Assembly (NCBI GenBank): GCA_948146395.1
Contig: OX411559.1
Coordinates: 39,860,679 to 39,924,678, forward strand
Source: Fragum whitleyi
Taxonomy: Eukaryota; Mollusca; Bivalvia; Cardiida; Cardiidae
DNA: 64,000 bases
Reading direction: 5' to 3'
The notes under the pieces are model-generated. The model was not told the DNA's origin, ran no database searches, and saw nothing but the letters and a program-made list of their open reading frames with translations. Positions 26,301 to 41,300 of this stretch are shown piece after piece; within the stretch, counting starts at the first letter, position 1, and each line of letters opens with the position of its first letter. Made by a program: the position numbers and the translations under genes.

Positions 26301-29300
26301 AATTGGACCAAACTTTAGTCATACTTAAAGTAGAAAAGTTTTCTCCCGCTTTCTGAGCCACTTCCTGACCACTCTGTATGATGGTTGGTTTCCTGCTTCC
26401 CTCATCCTCGTAAGACAACTGAATGTCTGTTATATTACCGCTGGGAACCAACTTTATCTTTCTCTCTACACATGGTACTGACTTACAACCCTGAAAATTA
26501 CAACAGTAGTGACTGTTAACCCTTATCCTCATAAATATGGTTTTAATTCTAACAAATTTCTTATCATTATGAAATTTCAACATGTCTGTCTCAAGGTTTT
26601 CTTACAATGGTAAAGTAGAAAGCATGCAGTGTAGACCAAGATCAGACTGCACATCTGTGCAGGCTGATCTTAGTCCGAACTGCCTGGCAGAGCTTTGTCT
26701 ACACCAAGAATATGTCAACAACTGCATGAGAATTTCACATTTTTTTATATTTTCATATTCTTTTCCCCTTTACAAATGTAAGTTTGGCTGTTTTCTAGGA
26801 AAAGTCAAGGTATTACTATAGCCTTTGAACATGTGTCAAGGTAGACATCAATATTGTGATATACCTGGTATGACTACAGGCATTCATTTAAATTTTATTT
26901 GTTTGAATGGGGTTTTACGCTGCTTTCAACAATCTTTCAGTTATATCTTGGTGGCTGGAGCACCTAAAAATGGATTCCTGGAATTTCCACACACCAGTTC
27001 AACCATGACATCCCTTCCTAGCCTCCAGTTGTTATTCCACTTGGGTCTATGATTATCAAAATATTGGTGAAAAAAACATATAGTCTGACAGGATCAGTGA
27101 TGCCGTTGGGGCATTCACTTGAAACTTTGAATATACAGTCAAACCTGTGTTAGTGGCCACCTGTACTCAGCAATCCTGAATTAAACAAGCGCCCACCATG
27201 TCCCCAAATGGAGCAATTACACAGAAATACACCTGTATTAAACTAGCACCTGTTCCTTAGGTGCTTGCCTAATACAAGTATAACTGTATGTTCACCATGA
27301 GAAAAGCAATCTATTCTATCAATGGAAATAACTCTAGATGCATTTTTTGCACGTTACACCACTTTTTTTACATAGAATTTCTTTTTCCCCTTTCCCAATA
27401 CCAAGCACCTAACAGTCAAGCATAGGCACCACACCATTAGGCGGTGCTCTTGTTTTGATGTATGATAAATGTGACCCATCACACGAAAAGGGACCATCTG
27501 GGTAGTGCGTAAAGTGTCGACCCTAGTCAGACTGCGCGGAATGCGCAGACTGACTAGGGTCGAAACATTTTGCATTGTGCAGATTTTCTGAATCTAGAAT
27601 GATCAATCTACATTCCAGTGAAAGAATTTTTGAAAAGGGACTTCTGGTTGACCTATGCTAAATCAAATCTCTTTTTCAATAATTCATTTTACAGAATTCC
27701 CGGATGGTCCCTTTTTGGGTGACGGGTCACAAATACTTCGAGTCACAAAAAAGTGACTAACCTGTACTTCAATCTTTGCCGTAAGCATGACATGTGACTT
27801 CATTTTCTTCATAATGATTGGTTCCCCAGTTAAGACACCACTTCCTGTCCCAGAACATTCCGTTGAGTAACTTGGTAAACCAGACGCTCCAGACAACTGA
27901 AAAACAAGAATTCATTTGTTCATTCGTGTGAAATTTGGTCGAGTTCTGACCAGTAGTTTCAAAGAAGAAGATATTTTTTTTTTACATTTTGGGGCGACTT
28001 GCCAGCCTATAGCACCCAAGTAATCAGCCCAATGAGTATTAATAGATGGAATCTGAAAGAGCATGTCCTAAGCATCAATCCTGTACATTTTGGTTGAATT
28101 CTGACAGATTGTTTCATTGAGGACATTTTCATATTTTACCGTATAGGGCCATTTTGGATGACACAGCAGCCTGTAATACCAAAGATTTCAGCCCGATCAG
28201 GATAAAAAGATGGAATCTGAAAGAGCATGTCCCAAGCATCATGTCAAGCATATGCAATTTATTTGAATTCTGAATTTCGGTTGAAAGATAAGGGCCCTTT
28301 TATGGTGACTTGACAGCCAGGAATGTCAAAGTAATTAGCCTGATAAGGGTTAAAGGAAGGAATTGAAAAGAGCATGTCGTAAGCATTATTCCTGTGAAAT
28401 TTGGTTGAGTTTTGACCAGTAGTTTCAGAGAAGAAAATGATCAAAGAAAACATTTACGCATGGGCCCACAACAGACAAGGGGTCATGATAATAGCCCACT
28501 GTCCAGTACAGCTAAAAATGGTCGATTTCAACATGCAACAGTCCAACACCGTCAGTGACTTGTTATGCTCCCCAGAAAGTGCTTGATAATTAAGTATGCT
28601 TTAAATCAACAGTAAAAATGTAAAAATGAAAGGTCTGAATTCTAAAAACCCCTACCTTACAAACAACTGACTGTTTCCCATCTAAGGATGTATTGTTCCC
28701 TGCTAAATCTAGGACCTGAACTTTAAACTCTGGTGCCCGTCTATTTTCTAACACAATCTCCTCCTCTGGGCTGACAACTATGGAGGCAGCAGGACCTGTC
28801 AACATAGATTTTTGTTTGTATAGGGTTTAATGACGCTTTCAACAATCTTTCAGTTGTATGGCGGTGACTTGATCACCTAACAATGAATTCCTGATATTTC
28901 TCCCACCTGCACTACCATCACATCCTGTCCTAGCCTCCAGCTGATATCCCACATAGGTCTACAGTTATCAACCCATTTGTGGAAGACAAATAGTCAGAGA
29001 GATTGAATGCTGCCATAGGGGGTCTAACCCTTGACCCATTGGATTATAGTCCGATGTGCTACCAGCACGCTTTGACAACTTTAAACAAAGAATAGTGAAA
29101 TAACAGAGCTACAGATAGAGTGTGTATTTTTGCTTTTAGATCAAAGTATGTCAACTTTTATGACCAAAAACCCTTGTGATGTTGGTACTAATTGAAGTTG
29201 TCTCATTGAGATAATTCAATTAGCATATCTATTCATAAAGGTTAACAATTGGACCAATTCAAGTATTTTGAAGTCCATCAACAAATGAAGGACTCATTGC

Positions 29301-32300
29301 CCCTACAAAATTGGACAGATCACTAGCAGACACACTGACATACCCACATCAAACTTTTATTTTTTCAACTAGGTCTCTCAAAAAGAGTTCTTTTGTGTTA
29401 AAGGGATTAAAAAAGATGGCTTTAACTCCAATTAAGATTTCCTGTTTACACTTGTATTAAGAAACTATTCAAGGAAACAAAAAGTAAGCCAACTATTCAA
29501 TTATAATATCCATTTGCCTAATCATTTCATACTTGTTTGGATGCAAGTCCTTCCAACATAGATGTATCCCTCTCAATTTAAAAGTGCTTGTATGAAGAAG
29601 GGTAAATTGTTATTAATCATTGACAGGTGTTCATATTTTTGTATTTTTTGAAATTTTGAGCACAGAGATTATGTTTAACAATGCTTTATCAATACCTTCC
29701 TTGCTTGAAGAAATGTCAAGTGAATTACCATATACGAAAATATGAACATTTTTACCTGGTAAAAGTCTTATTTTCAGATCTTGCTTTTCCTTCAACTCAG
29801 GAATACTTATGGTCAAAGTAAAGTTCTGAAATATAATGACATTTATATTCATAATATGACTTACGTAGCGGGAGAGGAATATCGAATATTTTTGATAATA
29901 CACCGGTGTTATTCCGCAAGTGGAATAACTATGCAAATGAGCTCAGAGCAAATACCAACACTATTTTGTAACCGCGTAAATGACATCATAATGTAAATAT
30001 TGTGACGTAATTTTTAAACATTGTTATAAGTTTCGTGGAAAATTGAAATGTGGAATTTCAAGGATTTAGACAATTTTCCGCAAAAAATTTGGGTCATAAT
30101 TTAAATAGAATATCAAATGTGCTCATGAAATACGGAATTCATTAAACTCGTCATTTAAAACAGATTAAAACTTGGCACAGCCTCGTTTTTATCTGTTTAT
30201 AGATGACTTGTTTAATAAATTCAGTATTCCATGACCTCTCATATAATATCCTCTTTATATTGGATATTTCAAGGAATTTACAAGGAGACAATTTGATCCT
30301 GACTTTGTCTATACTTAACAAGGTGGAACCCAGTTTGTCTCACACAAATCATGTAATTTTTGTTTAATATTTTTACAAGTTTTGTGCATTTAAAACAATT
30401 CTCTGATTCCAATTACCTGAGAGATTCTATTGTTTGGATAAAGTTACGATTACATCAATTTGAACTACGGCGTGAGAGTGAAAAACACAATTAAATATTT
30501 TTGATAAAACACAGATGTTATTATAATAGTTTAATAATAATAAACACTAGCTTAGAGCATATCCTAACGTTTTTCCTTATTGTGAAATGAACTTCATAAT
30601 ACATGTGATAAAGCTAAAAAACAACCTAAAATGTTTTGCAGAATATCTTGAATTCATAAATCTCTAGAACTTTTTTTGATTTATCTTGAATGTTTTGGTC
30701 CTATTAGAAATAGATTAAAAATAATTTTAATCATGTAACACCTAATTCATCAATCTCATCATCTAAAAATGATACTAAAAAATCCTCAGAGCCTTGTATT
30801 TATCTTCTTAAGGATGACTCGTTTGATAAATTAGCTATTTCATACCCACTCTTAAATATCATCTATTTATGAGAGTAGAGATGAGAGTAAACATCCCAGG
30901 ACAAGTGTGCAAATATTGGAGGTCCAAATTCATTCACACTATCAATGGCTCAGTGTGAAGCCGTTGTAACTGCCTATAAACATATAGGCAGTTACACATG
31001 TTTTACGCTCAACCGTCAATACCCAAGTATTCATGTCAAAAGAAATCTACACATAAATATTCAATTTTTTTTACCTTTCCCGAGTTAGTTTGACAAGTTC
31101 CACTAGCCACCACATCTTTGATGGTCAACTTGTGACCTTTTGTTTGTGTCCCTGAAAACTTCACATCTAATCCACTGAAATAAAATTAATATCAAGATTT
31201 TTTTTTCTTTTTTATATAGTTTTTGAGAAATGCTAAGGACAAGAATGGTCTATGGAAAGACAGACTGACTGATGGACCGACACACTCACCAAATGACAAG
31301 TGCAGAGCAACATACCCCCTCCTTCTATATGGAGGAAAAATAAAGTATCTGCATTAGAAAAAGGCATTTTTTGAATATCAAAATATTGGGTCACTATCAT
31401 AACTTAGAAATTACCAGTGCTGCATTCATAATGAAAACACTAAAGAAAGGTTACTGTATTTGTACTTTCGTGAAAAGGGGGAACCAATTTAATCCTTTGC
31501 TGTTTAATCCCTGCTTTTTACGTGCCCATGATTTTTTTGATTGAGAAAACATTGTGAAAAAAGAAGAAATAGCTTCTGACAAGCAATTTCTTCTTTTTCC
31601 ACACTATTTTCTACCCTACTGAATGGCTATTTTTCAAATTAAATCCACTTTAAATTTTCGTCTGCAAAACCTTTGAATTTGGACAGGTCCAAAGTTTTGT
31701 AAAACAGATAAGGGTTAAATCATCAGAGTGTTTTATCATCCCAAACATAGGGCTGGTCATTATTTTCTGACAGCAATTCAAGAAGTCATTGCAATTTCAA
31801 ACAGAGGTTCCGATAAGAGGGTGTAATACCAACCTAAAACTTTAATCTCTCAAGGAAACCCTATTTTGTGGGTACTCATTTGAATTGTCTTTTCGAGACA
31901 ATTCCAATGAGCACCCACAAGATAGGACTTGAGCCAGGACTAGCGAATATATTTAAATTTGAAGTCCGAAATACCCCCTCTATCTGATTACATTGATTGA
32001 ATGGAGTTTTACGCCGCTTTTAACATTTTTTCAATTATATCACTGCGGCTGGAGCATCTAAAAATGGTTTCCTGGTATTTCTCTCACCAGTACAACCACC
32101 ACATCCTTTCCTAGCCTCCAGCTGCTATCTCACATAGGTCTACGATTATCAACCCATTGGTGAGAGACAAATAGTCGGAAAGAATGAGTGCCACCGTCTG
32201 GGTTCAAACCAGGGACCTTTAGATTGACAGTCTGAGGCGCTACCAACTGCGCTTTGACGGCGGCTCTATCTTATTACAAAGGACTTACTTTGATTCCAAT

Positions 32301-35300
32301 CCAACAGAAAGTTGATCTACAGCCTTTGCTGGGTTACCAAACCCATCTTGTAAATCTAGTGGAATGTTAAAGGGTTGTCCAATCCTGAATGGTCCCGTCA
32401 ATAAACCAACAGAAAACTTCTCTGGGGCTGCCTCTGTAAACAAACCATATCACAAAATATAATGTCTATCAATAATCTAATATGTAAAACATAAGACAAA
32501 TTTAGGCAACCGAAATTCAATTTGTGATATAAGTAATTAAATTATTTTTGCAGTTACCAGGCATTCCATAATCAATTCTGCTCTTTCAATTGACCAAATT
32601 TTCGTCATTCAATTCAATGCTAGGTTAAAGTGAGTTATTTTATTCTATACAATTTTATTTTATTGCAATTGCAACAAAAATTTAAGCTTATAGAATCACT
32701 CTTGAACACTCAATCTAGATGTTTGCACGTCTCTGAATGGCAGTGGCTTAAACCCACTGCTACCAAATTTTTCAGCTGGGTGTACTAGGGCCAGCTATTA
32801 ATTGTTTAGTCAACAAGTATGCCTCGGCTGGAACCACATATATTCAGGACATGGATTGAGGGCCTATACCACTAGGCCCCCCAGGCAGTCATATCTGTGA
32901 ATTCATTCCTGTCTGTTATTTGAAAGTGTATTGTCCTACATTGAAAAAGTTTTCCTGCATGTATTCTCACTACCCCTATTTAACAAACGTCGTTACCATA
33001 ACTTGATTGATTGATTGACTAGGGTTGTTGAACATCTGTAGTACTTCAGTATTAAAACAATGGCTTGAGCATCTAACCGTTTAATCCTGCCCTGCATTCA
33101 GGATAACCAAACACGGTAAAATTATACCCAGCTTTGCAAGCAAGTGCACATTCAAAACTGGGTACAGTTTTTAATATTTTGCTACTTTTTGTTTTCCTAT
33201 ACACAGGGCTGTTACTACAATAACATTGGTTCAGCTTCAGCTGCTGATCTCATTCCAGTGTTTGATAATCCAATAAATATCATGAATATCATGAAAGATG
33301 TTTCCCTGACTCAGTATTGAAGGTACTAAATTTGAAGTCATACAAACCTGTAACTTGAAAGTGTATTTTCCTACACGGCAAAGGTTTTCCGGCATATACA
33401 TTTTCTCCACTTTCATTTAGCACCGCTTGTAACTGTATCACATAGGATCCTATATTCTTGATATTCTCTGAAATTTATCAAGAGGTCAAAATATCTAACA
33501 GACTTCAAAGTTCATGAAATAATATTTACTTAATTAATATCAGAATAGATGATTTCTTTTTGCTTTTTGGTGGATAATCAATAAATATGGGTCAAGTATC
33601 ATTTGAAAAACTCATCACCTAACTAGTGAAATTATCAAAAACTTATACCCTGCTTGTGTTCATTTTACCTAATTTGACGTTATCTATGCAGATCCCAATA
33701 AGTAACATCATCATGATAATTGCATAGCAATCTAATACAAAATGACGGATTTTAAGAAAATTAGTCCAAAAACTTTCACATTTTGTTGCCCTTTTTGCAT
33801 TAAAGAAATAGAATAATCGTCTGTTGTTGTTTTTTTCAGTAACATGGATTGATATTTCATGGGACCCATATTTTATTGAGTGAACAACAAGAGCAATATT
33901 TTTGTGAAAATATAGCTTTTGTTGTTCACTCAATGAATTATAAATCGATCTTACACTGAAACAAACAATCATCCTCTATGCATCTGTCAAACCTAGCTAC
34001 ATCTAAAACAGGAGATTTTTTTAGGAACTTTGACCTTCTCAGCTGACCTTTACCTTGTCAAATTCCCCAATATCACGATCCTAGGATTGAAACCCTAATG
34101 TGTGGCAGAATGAGATAACAAGGCTCAGCTATATCTTTTTCTTACCAAGAACATTCTTCATTCCATTTTTAATTAAAATACATGACTTACCCATTTTCCT
34201 AAACCAGAATGGCCATGTCTTCCCATGCTGACAGACATGGGACACTATTGTTTGTTCACCCATTGATGCTGGAAAATGAAGAGAGTAAATGAAATGAGTC
34301 TTTACATTTGCAACAATTTCATGAGTGCACAAGGCACAAAATATGAGCAGCAAAGATTTTGTAATCAATCTAATTTTTTTCTTAACCACATAAAAATATT
34401 CTTACACAAAATTTGTTTGTAAAACTAATACTGCAGAAACATAAGTTTGACATAATCAAATACGCTTGACTTAATAGATAACTTTGACCTTGACATTGAA
34501 TGATGCATATTGTTGAGAAGAATCTTTATGCCGAATATAACCAACGTCACTCAAAAAGTATTGAAGTTACTGGAAAAATGTGGAACACTGCCCTCCAACT
34601 TGCCGGATACTCTGACACCAGTCTCCACAAGTGATCACATACTTTGTCCTGTCTTTCAACAGGTGTATATAGTCGGACAAGTGTGGCATAGTAATACATA
34701 TTGGACAAGTGGGGCATTTGAATACCACATCCCTTTATTGTACTTCCATCCCTTTCGGGTACTTACATTGCCAAATAACCTTGAGTTCCACCAGTAGCTT
34801 TTTCTGAGCTTGATCCTTGCCAGGCATTTTACTCATTTTGTCTCCTTTCTTGTTGATAATTTCAACCCTCATAGCACCTATGAATAGAGTTGAAACACAA
34901 TTCGAATGATAAGTTTCTCTTTTTTTATTATCATCATATGTAAGTTAACTATAAGCAAGCAACCTTCATAACTGCAATACAAGTCACAATGTAAATATTT
35001 TAAGAATATGGCCATTTTTATTTCGACATGTTCCTCATTCCTTATTACCCAAAACAAAAACTAGAAAGCCATGAATGGCTTGAGTTGCTCCACAGGCTTG
35101 AAATTCTTGTAAAGCAATAAAAGTATTGACTAGATTTTTAGATATTTTGGATTCTACTGTTGAAAATGATTTTCAAAGTTTCAACTATATAACATATAGA
35201 GAAACGACCTCCGCCCATAAAATACATATTTTTCATCCAATCACAATAATTTTTGATAGACCAATAAAGGGTCACTCAAAGAGTATTCCAGTGAAATTTG

Positions 35301-38300
35301 GTTGATATCCATCAGTTACATTCTGAGAAAATGATTTTAAAAGTTTCCAGTATATAACTAACAGAGAAATGACCTCCCCCAATAAAATACATATTTTTCA
35401 TCCTATCACAATAATTTTTTGTAGACTGATAAAGGGTCACACAAGGATCATTCATGTAAAATTTCATTGGTATCCATCATTTAGAATCTGAGAAAACTCA
35501 CTTTTTACCATATTTGGAAATTAGCCATGCCCATAAAATCCATGTTTTTCATTGGATCAAAATTTCTTGAACAACTTTGTAAGAGGGTCACACAAGGTAA
35601 ATTCCTGTGAAGTTTGGTTGAAATTCTTCCAATAGTTTCTGAGGAGAAGATTTTTAAAGAAAAGTTTGCGACCAGACGGACGGACAGACGGACGCATGAC
35701 GGACACAACACCATGACGTTAGTCCCATTGGCTTTCAGCCAGTGTAGCTAAAAACATAATCCTCATTCCTAATTACCCAAAACAAAAAGAACAAGAGCCG
35801 TCAGAGCATCTGATTTGCTACTGAAATGTGAAATTACATCAAATTCTGAGCATGAGACTAGGAGAAGTGAAAGAATAACTGTATTTTACGCGCTAGCGTA
35901 AAGGTAACAAACATTTAGCCCCCTTTTTCCATGATATTTTTTTTTTTACGTTAATTTCAAATTGTTTATAGTAAAGGGCATCTGATTTGCTACTCAAATA
36001 TGAAATTTCACTAAATTCTGACTGTTAGACTAGGAGAAATTTGGGAAAAAACTGTTTTTTACCCTAAGTCCCCTTTTCCCGTGACGAGGCCTCAAATCCA
36101 AAAACCATCACAGATGCATCATCACTATATCATAGGGAGTTCACATGGTAAGTTTCATTTGATTTGGCCCAAGGGTTATGGAGAAATAGGTGGAAATGGA
36201 CGGACAGACGGACGGACGGACGGAATTACGGACGGACGGACAGACGATGCGGCGGCTATATGCTCTCCCTTCGGGGAGCATAAAAATGTAAGAAAGTGCA
36301 TGCCACATATTTGCTGATTTTCTTAATGACAGAGCAATGAAAACACTGACCAGACTATGTGCCTGCACAGGCTTATCTGAGTCTGACTTTTTGCTCTTGT
36401 GAATTTTTGGGAATATCTCACACAGTTACCCATTACTTACCAATGGTTTCCCCTGCCCTTCTTTTAGAATTATTTGTAACTTCATTTCCGTCCGGCCAAC
36501 TTATGATGAGATCTGATGGTAACCTATGTAAACAAAACAAATTTCTTCCATGCAGAGATCAACAAAAGTTTGTGGGTTTTTTTCTGATTTTTTTTTACTT
36601 TATCTTTTTTCAATTTTTATCTTATATGGTTAAAATAAGCTTTCCTGAGGTCTATGGTTCGAGCCCAACTGGCGCCAAGGTGTTTTGGGCAAAACACTTA
36701 ATAGCCAGCCTGAGTTCACCAAGCTGTAGAAATGGGTAGCAGTGGGTTTAAACAACTGCCTCTTTCTCAGGGATGTGAAAACATCATGGTTGAGTGTTCA
36801 AGGTTTTATAAGCTTAAGTTTTTGTCACAATCGAACTAAGATAAATTAGTATAAACTAAGATAAGCTCTCTTTCAGGGTAAAAACTGTGCAATGCCATTT
36901 GATTGGGATTTGGCTAACTTCGGTTTTACCTGGACAATGTTGTGAGAGTTCATGATCACTGAATATTGATGGCTCAGCAAAAAAAGTTTTAACTGGCTGT
37001 ATGTTTATAGACAGTTACAACTGTTTCGCTCAGAGCCATTTATATTATCTTATAGTAATGATGCTATTTGTTACGTAATTTCTGTCAACTGGTCAATTCC
37101 AATATCTGAAGAATACAGAGTTAACAAAACAAAACAATTTTAGGCCAATATCAAAATTGTGCATTACATTGCCACTACCTTAATAGACTATTTTCAAAAA
37201 CTTTTTTTGTAAACAACCAAAAAGCAACATGAAGAAAACATTAATTACTAATCATAAGAATAATCCAATTTAAGTAATGTTCATCATGTTATGTGTATCA
37301 GATTGACTGAAAAATTGGTTTCAATTATCAATGAAAACAATTTCAAGTGCACAGCTTATTTGTAAATTTCTGCACAAAGTAGCACAGAAAGAAATATGCC
37401 CATCCCCATATTTTTTTGATAAATTTTCTATTTTGCTGTGTTTAATTAAACTCTAGATATGAAGTAAAGTATTTCTTAATTTCATGGAGGTATGAAACTC
37501 AAAACCTAATCAGACTTATGTATGAATCCACAGAGCATATTCATAAATCAGTGTGATTAGGTTTTTAGTTACATGTGTGCCTCCATGAAATCAATAAACA
37601 CTCTCTTAATTGAAGGTATAAGAAATGTAATCCATTCTTTTCGACAGATTTACATTTTAAAGTAGAAGTATTTTTTAAAATTTCTACTGAAAAAAAACAT
37701 CAATACTTACTTTCCTTCCTCCTCCTCTATGGCTCTCTTCAATACTGTAGGATGGACAAATCTGTCTAGTTTGGACAAGGGAACTATCTTTACATCATGG
37801 TTGTACAGAGATTTTGGCTCCTGAATATATTAAAAGATTATAGATATATAATAGATTATAGATTATAAATATATGAGACAGGGATAAAATACTTAATGTA
37901 AGAGATAACAAGAGCTGTCACTGTAAGATGACAATGCCCCCGACACCGCTTTGATTTTAAATTATGGCCAATCTATGTTGAAGGTCAAGGTCATCCAGGG
38001 GTCAAGGTCACCAAAGTATGTGCCTACAGAAAGGTAATGTACCAAGGAATGTTGTGGTAAAGTATGATGCGAATATGTTAAGTAATAAGGAAGTTATGGC
38101 CAATGTTAAAGTTTTTGGACGGAATGACGGACGGACGGACGGACAGACGGACAGACGGACGGACGGACAAGTCAAATTTATGATGCCTCCCTATCGGGGG
38201 CATAAAAAGAGTATTTGTTGATTTCATCAAGGAATGAAACTAAAAACCTAATCACACTGTATGAATATGCAAAGCAGATTCATACATGAGTGTGATTAGG

Positions 38301-41300
38301 ACTTAAGTTTCATACCTCCATGAAATCAATATACACTCTCTTAATATCTTATCATTTAATTTCTTGAAGCAAAAATGTAAAGATTTACCCTGAAATAAAT
38401 GGATTGTTTATGGGACTTTCTTTACTGCTTTTTGGTGGCTTATCGAGAAATAACGGTAGATTATCACTTGATAATCTCACTGCAAAAGCAGTGAAATTAT
38501 CAAAAACTTATACCCTGTTTTTATGCATTTCATCCTATCTGACGTCATATATGCAGGGCGAAATAAGCGACGTCACAATGAAAGTTGCATAGCAATCACG
38601 CACAAAATGACGCGCTTTACGGAAATGTGTCCTAGAAATTTCACATTTTGTCTCATTTTTGCATAAAAGAAATAGAATAATGGTTTGTTTTTCCTGTAAG
38701 ATCGAATAATATTTCATTTCGTGAACAACAGTAGCTATATTTTCACTCGTGAAAATATAGTGTTTGTTGTTCACTCAATGAAATATAAATCGATCTTACA
38801 CTGAAATGAACGACTATCCTCTATACTTTCAGCAGAAGCCTACAAAGCAGCTGCATAATCAAAATTATTTTCATTGAGTAATAGAACCAATTTTTCAGCC
38901 AATCAGAATGCACAAATCTTGATGAACACCACATGAATTAAATTATACAAGAAAATTTCAATAACTCTGCCAAAGTAATGTTTTAACAAATTCACTAATA
39001 TGTTATTCTAGAACTGTTTTGCTTTTCTCCAACTATTGTCTTTCCTGCATTCATTTAACCTACAAATGTTGACCTTTCCCCTACAGAAACAACTTATTCA
39101 AATGACACTATTTCTTTTAGAAGAGAACATATTTATACATCAGTTCATTTATATTCACCCATACATGTAGAAGTTATGATTCAAACAGAATTTGAGAGTA
39201 ACTTTGTCCTTAGAGATAAAGGGATAAATTCTTAAAACTAAACAACTTCTCATAAGAGCATAATCTGTGTAAAAAACAAGAGGCCCAAGAGGGCCTGTAT
39301 CGCTCCACTGGCTTTAACATCATTAGACTTGCATTAAATGAATCTTTCTTTGAATGGAAACAAAAGTTTGAAATCTCTTAAGACCTATTTTATATTAATT
39401 AACTGGGTATGGCTCACATGGCACCAAAATTCTCAAGTTACATTGAAATCGGCCCAACCTTCATCAGGAGATGTAGTTCAAAGATTTTGGGCTCAAAATA
39501 AGCCACACCCGGACATGCCAATATGTATGGGCTAATTAATATTTCGCATACAATTTTTGAAAAGGGTCACAGAAGGAACATTCTGGTAAAATTTCATTGA
39601 AATCAGCCCAGTGATTCAGGAGATGTCGTTCAAAGAATTGGGGCTCCAAATAAGCCACACCCTGCCACACCCGTATTTATTGGCCAATCCAAATTTCTTG
39701 TACAAATTAGAAGAGGGTCGCCCAAGGAACATTCTGGTAAAGTTTCATTGAAATGGCCAAATGGTTCAGGAGGAAATGTCATTCAAAGATTTCGGGCTCA
39801 AAATAAGCCCCGCCCTGCCACACCCATATTTGGGGGCCAATCAAAATTTCAGGAACAATTTTAGAAAAGGGTTACCCCAGGTACATTCTGGTAAAGTTTG
39901 GTTGAAATCAGCCCAGTGGTTCAGGAGGAGATGTCATTTAAAGATTTTGGGCTCAAAATAAGCCCCGCCCTGCCACGCCCATATTTGGGGGTCAATCGAA
40001 ATTTCTTGAACAATTTAGGTAAAGGGTCACCCAAGGAACATCCATGCCAAGTTTCATTGAAATTGGCCCATTGGTTTGGGAGGAGAAGATTTTTAAAGAT
40101 TTCAAAGTGAAAAAATGCCACGCCCTGCCACGCCCATATTTGGGGGTCAATCTAAATTTCTTTAACAATTTTAGAAGAGGGTCACCCAAGGAACATTTCT
40201 ACCAAGTTTCATCAAAATCCGCCCATTGGTTTGGGAGGAGAAGATGTTTAAAGAAAAAGTTTACGCACACACGGACGCACGGACGCACGACGGACACACC
40301 GCCATGACAATAGCTCGCTGGCCTTCGGCCAGTGGAGCTAAAAAACCTATACAATTGATATCTACAAGGTTAAACTTCTCTTTTAAATATCATTTTTTAA
40401 GTTACAAGATGGTCACTTTTTCCCTTGAAATGTATAAGTATAAACATTTGAGCCTGTGTGTGACATTTCCAACAATTTTAAATGTGTGCATGTGTTGCAA
40501 ACACGGAGCAGCCTAGACAGTTACACAGTCCATTGACAATTATATGTTTGTCTGTCTTTTAAAGACACTACGGGACCTCATCTTTATACAAAGCGCAAAG
40601 TGAAGACTCTAGACAGGTTGGGCACGTCACGCACAAGCTCATTTGATTTTTTTGTAAATTTTAAATTTCTCCAGTTACCTGTAGTATCTCGAGATCTCCA
40701 CCCGTAGCAAACACATCCCCAGTATGGTCTCCGTGTAACAATATTCTACTGATGGTTCCCATTAACACTGGTAATGTACGCTGAATTCTCACCTGCAAAA
40801 ACAAATGGAGGGATCAGTGCAACACTACTGTAAGTGCCTATAAATATATAGGCACTTACAATAGTGTTGCACTTTCCCCTTGAAATGGGCCTGTGTATGA
40901 CATTGCTGATGAGTTCACAAGACCGAAATGCACATACAGTAAAATTTTTATTAAGGTAGTGGAACTGTAATAGTTCCGCAACAATTTGGAACATATGAAC
41001 TTTCACAATGTTGACCAAGGTTTCCTAATGATTTTCGGAAACCTCTGTTAATACTGTTAAAGTTCATTACTTCAGAAACATTGTTGAACTATAACGGTAC
41101 CAATTCCTTAACTTTAAGTGACCACTAACTGGATCACAGAGGCAGTCTTTAAAGAGAATGGTCACTATATATATGTTTGATTTACAAATTAGATTGATTG
41201 ATTATGTTTGTAATTGATAATTTCTCATCATTCCTATGTTGTTAAAACTCGACAAAATGGTCTCACTGAGACCATTTCAATGAGTTTCAATATCAAAGTT

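Noticed and set aside
33643..33972. Minus-strand ORF of 109 residues
   Set aside because: It lies wholly in MITE-like family B copy 2, with similar broken ORFs in the other copies.
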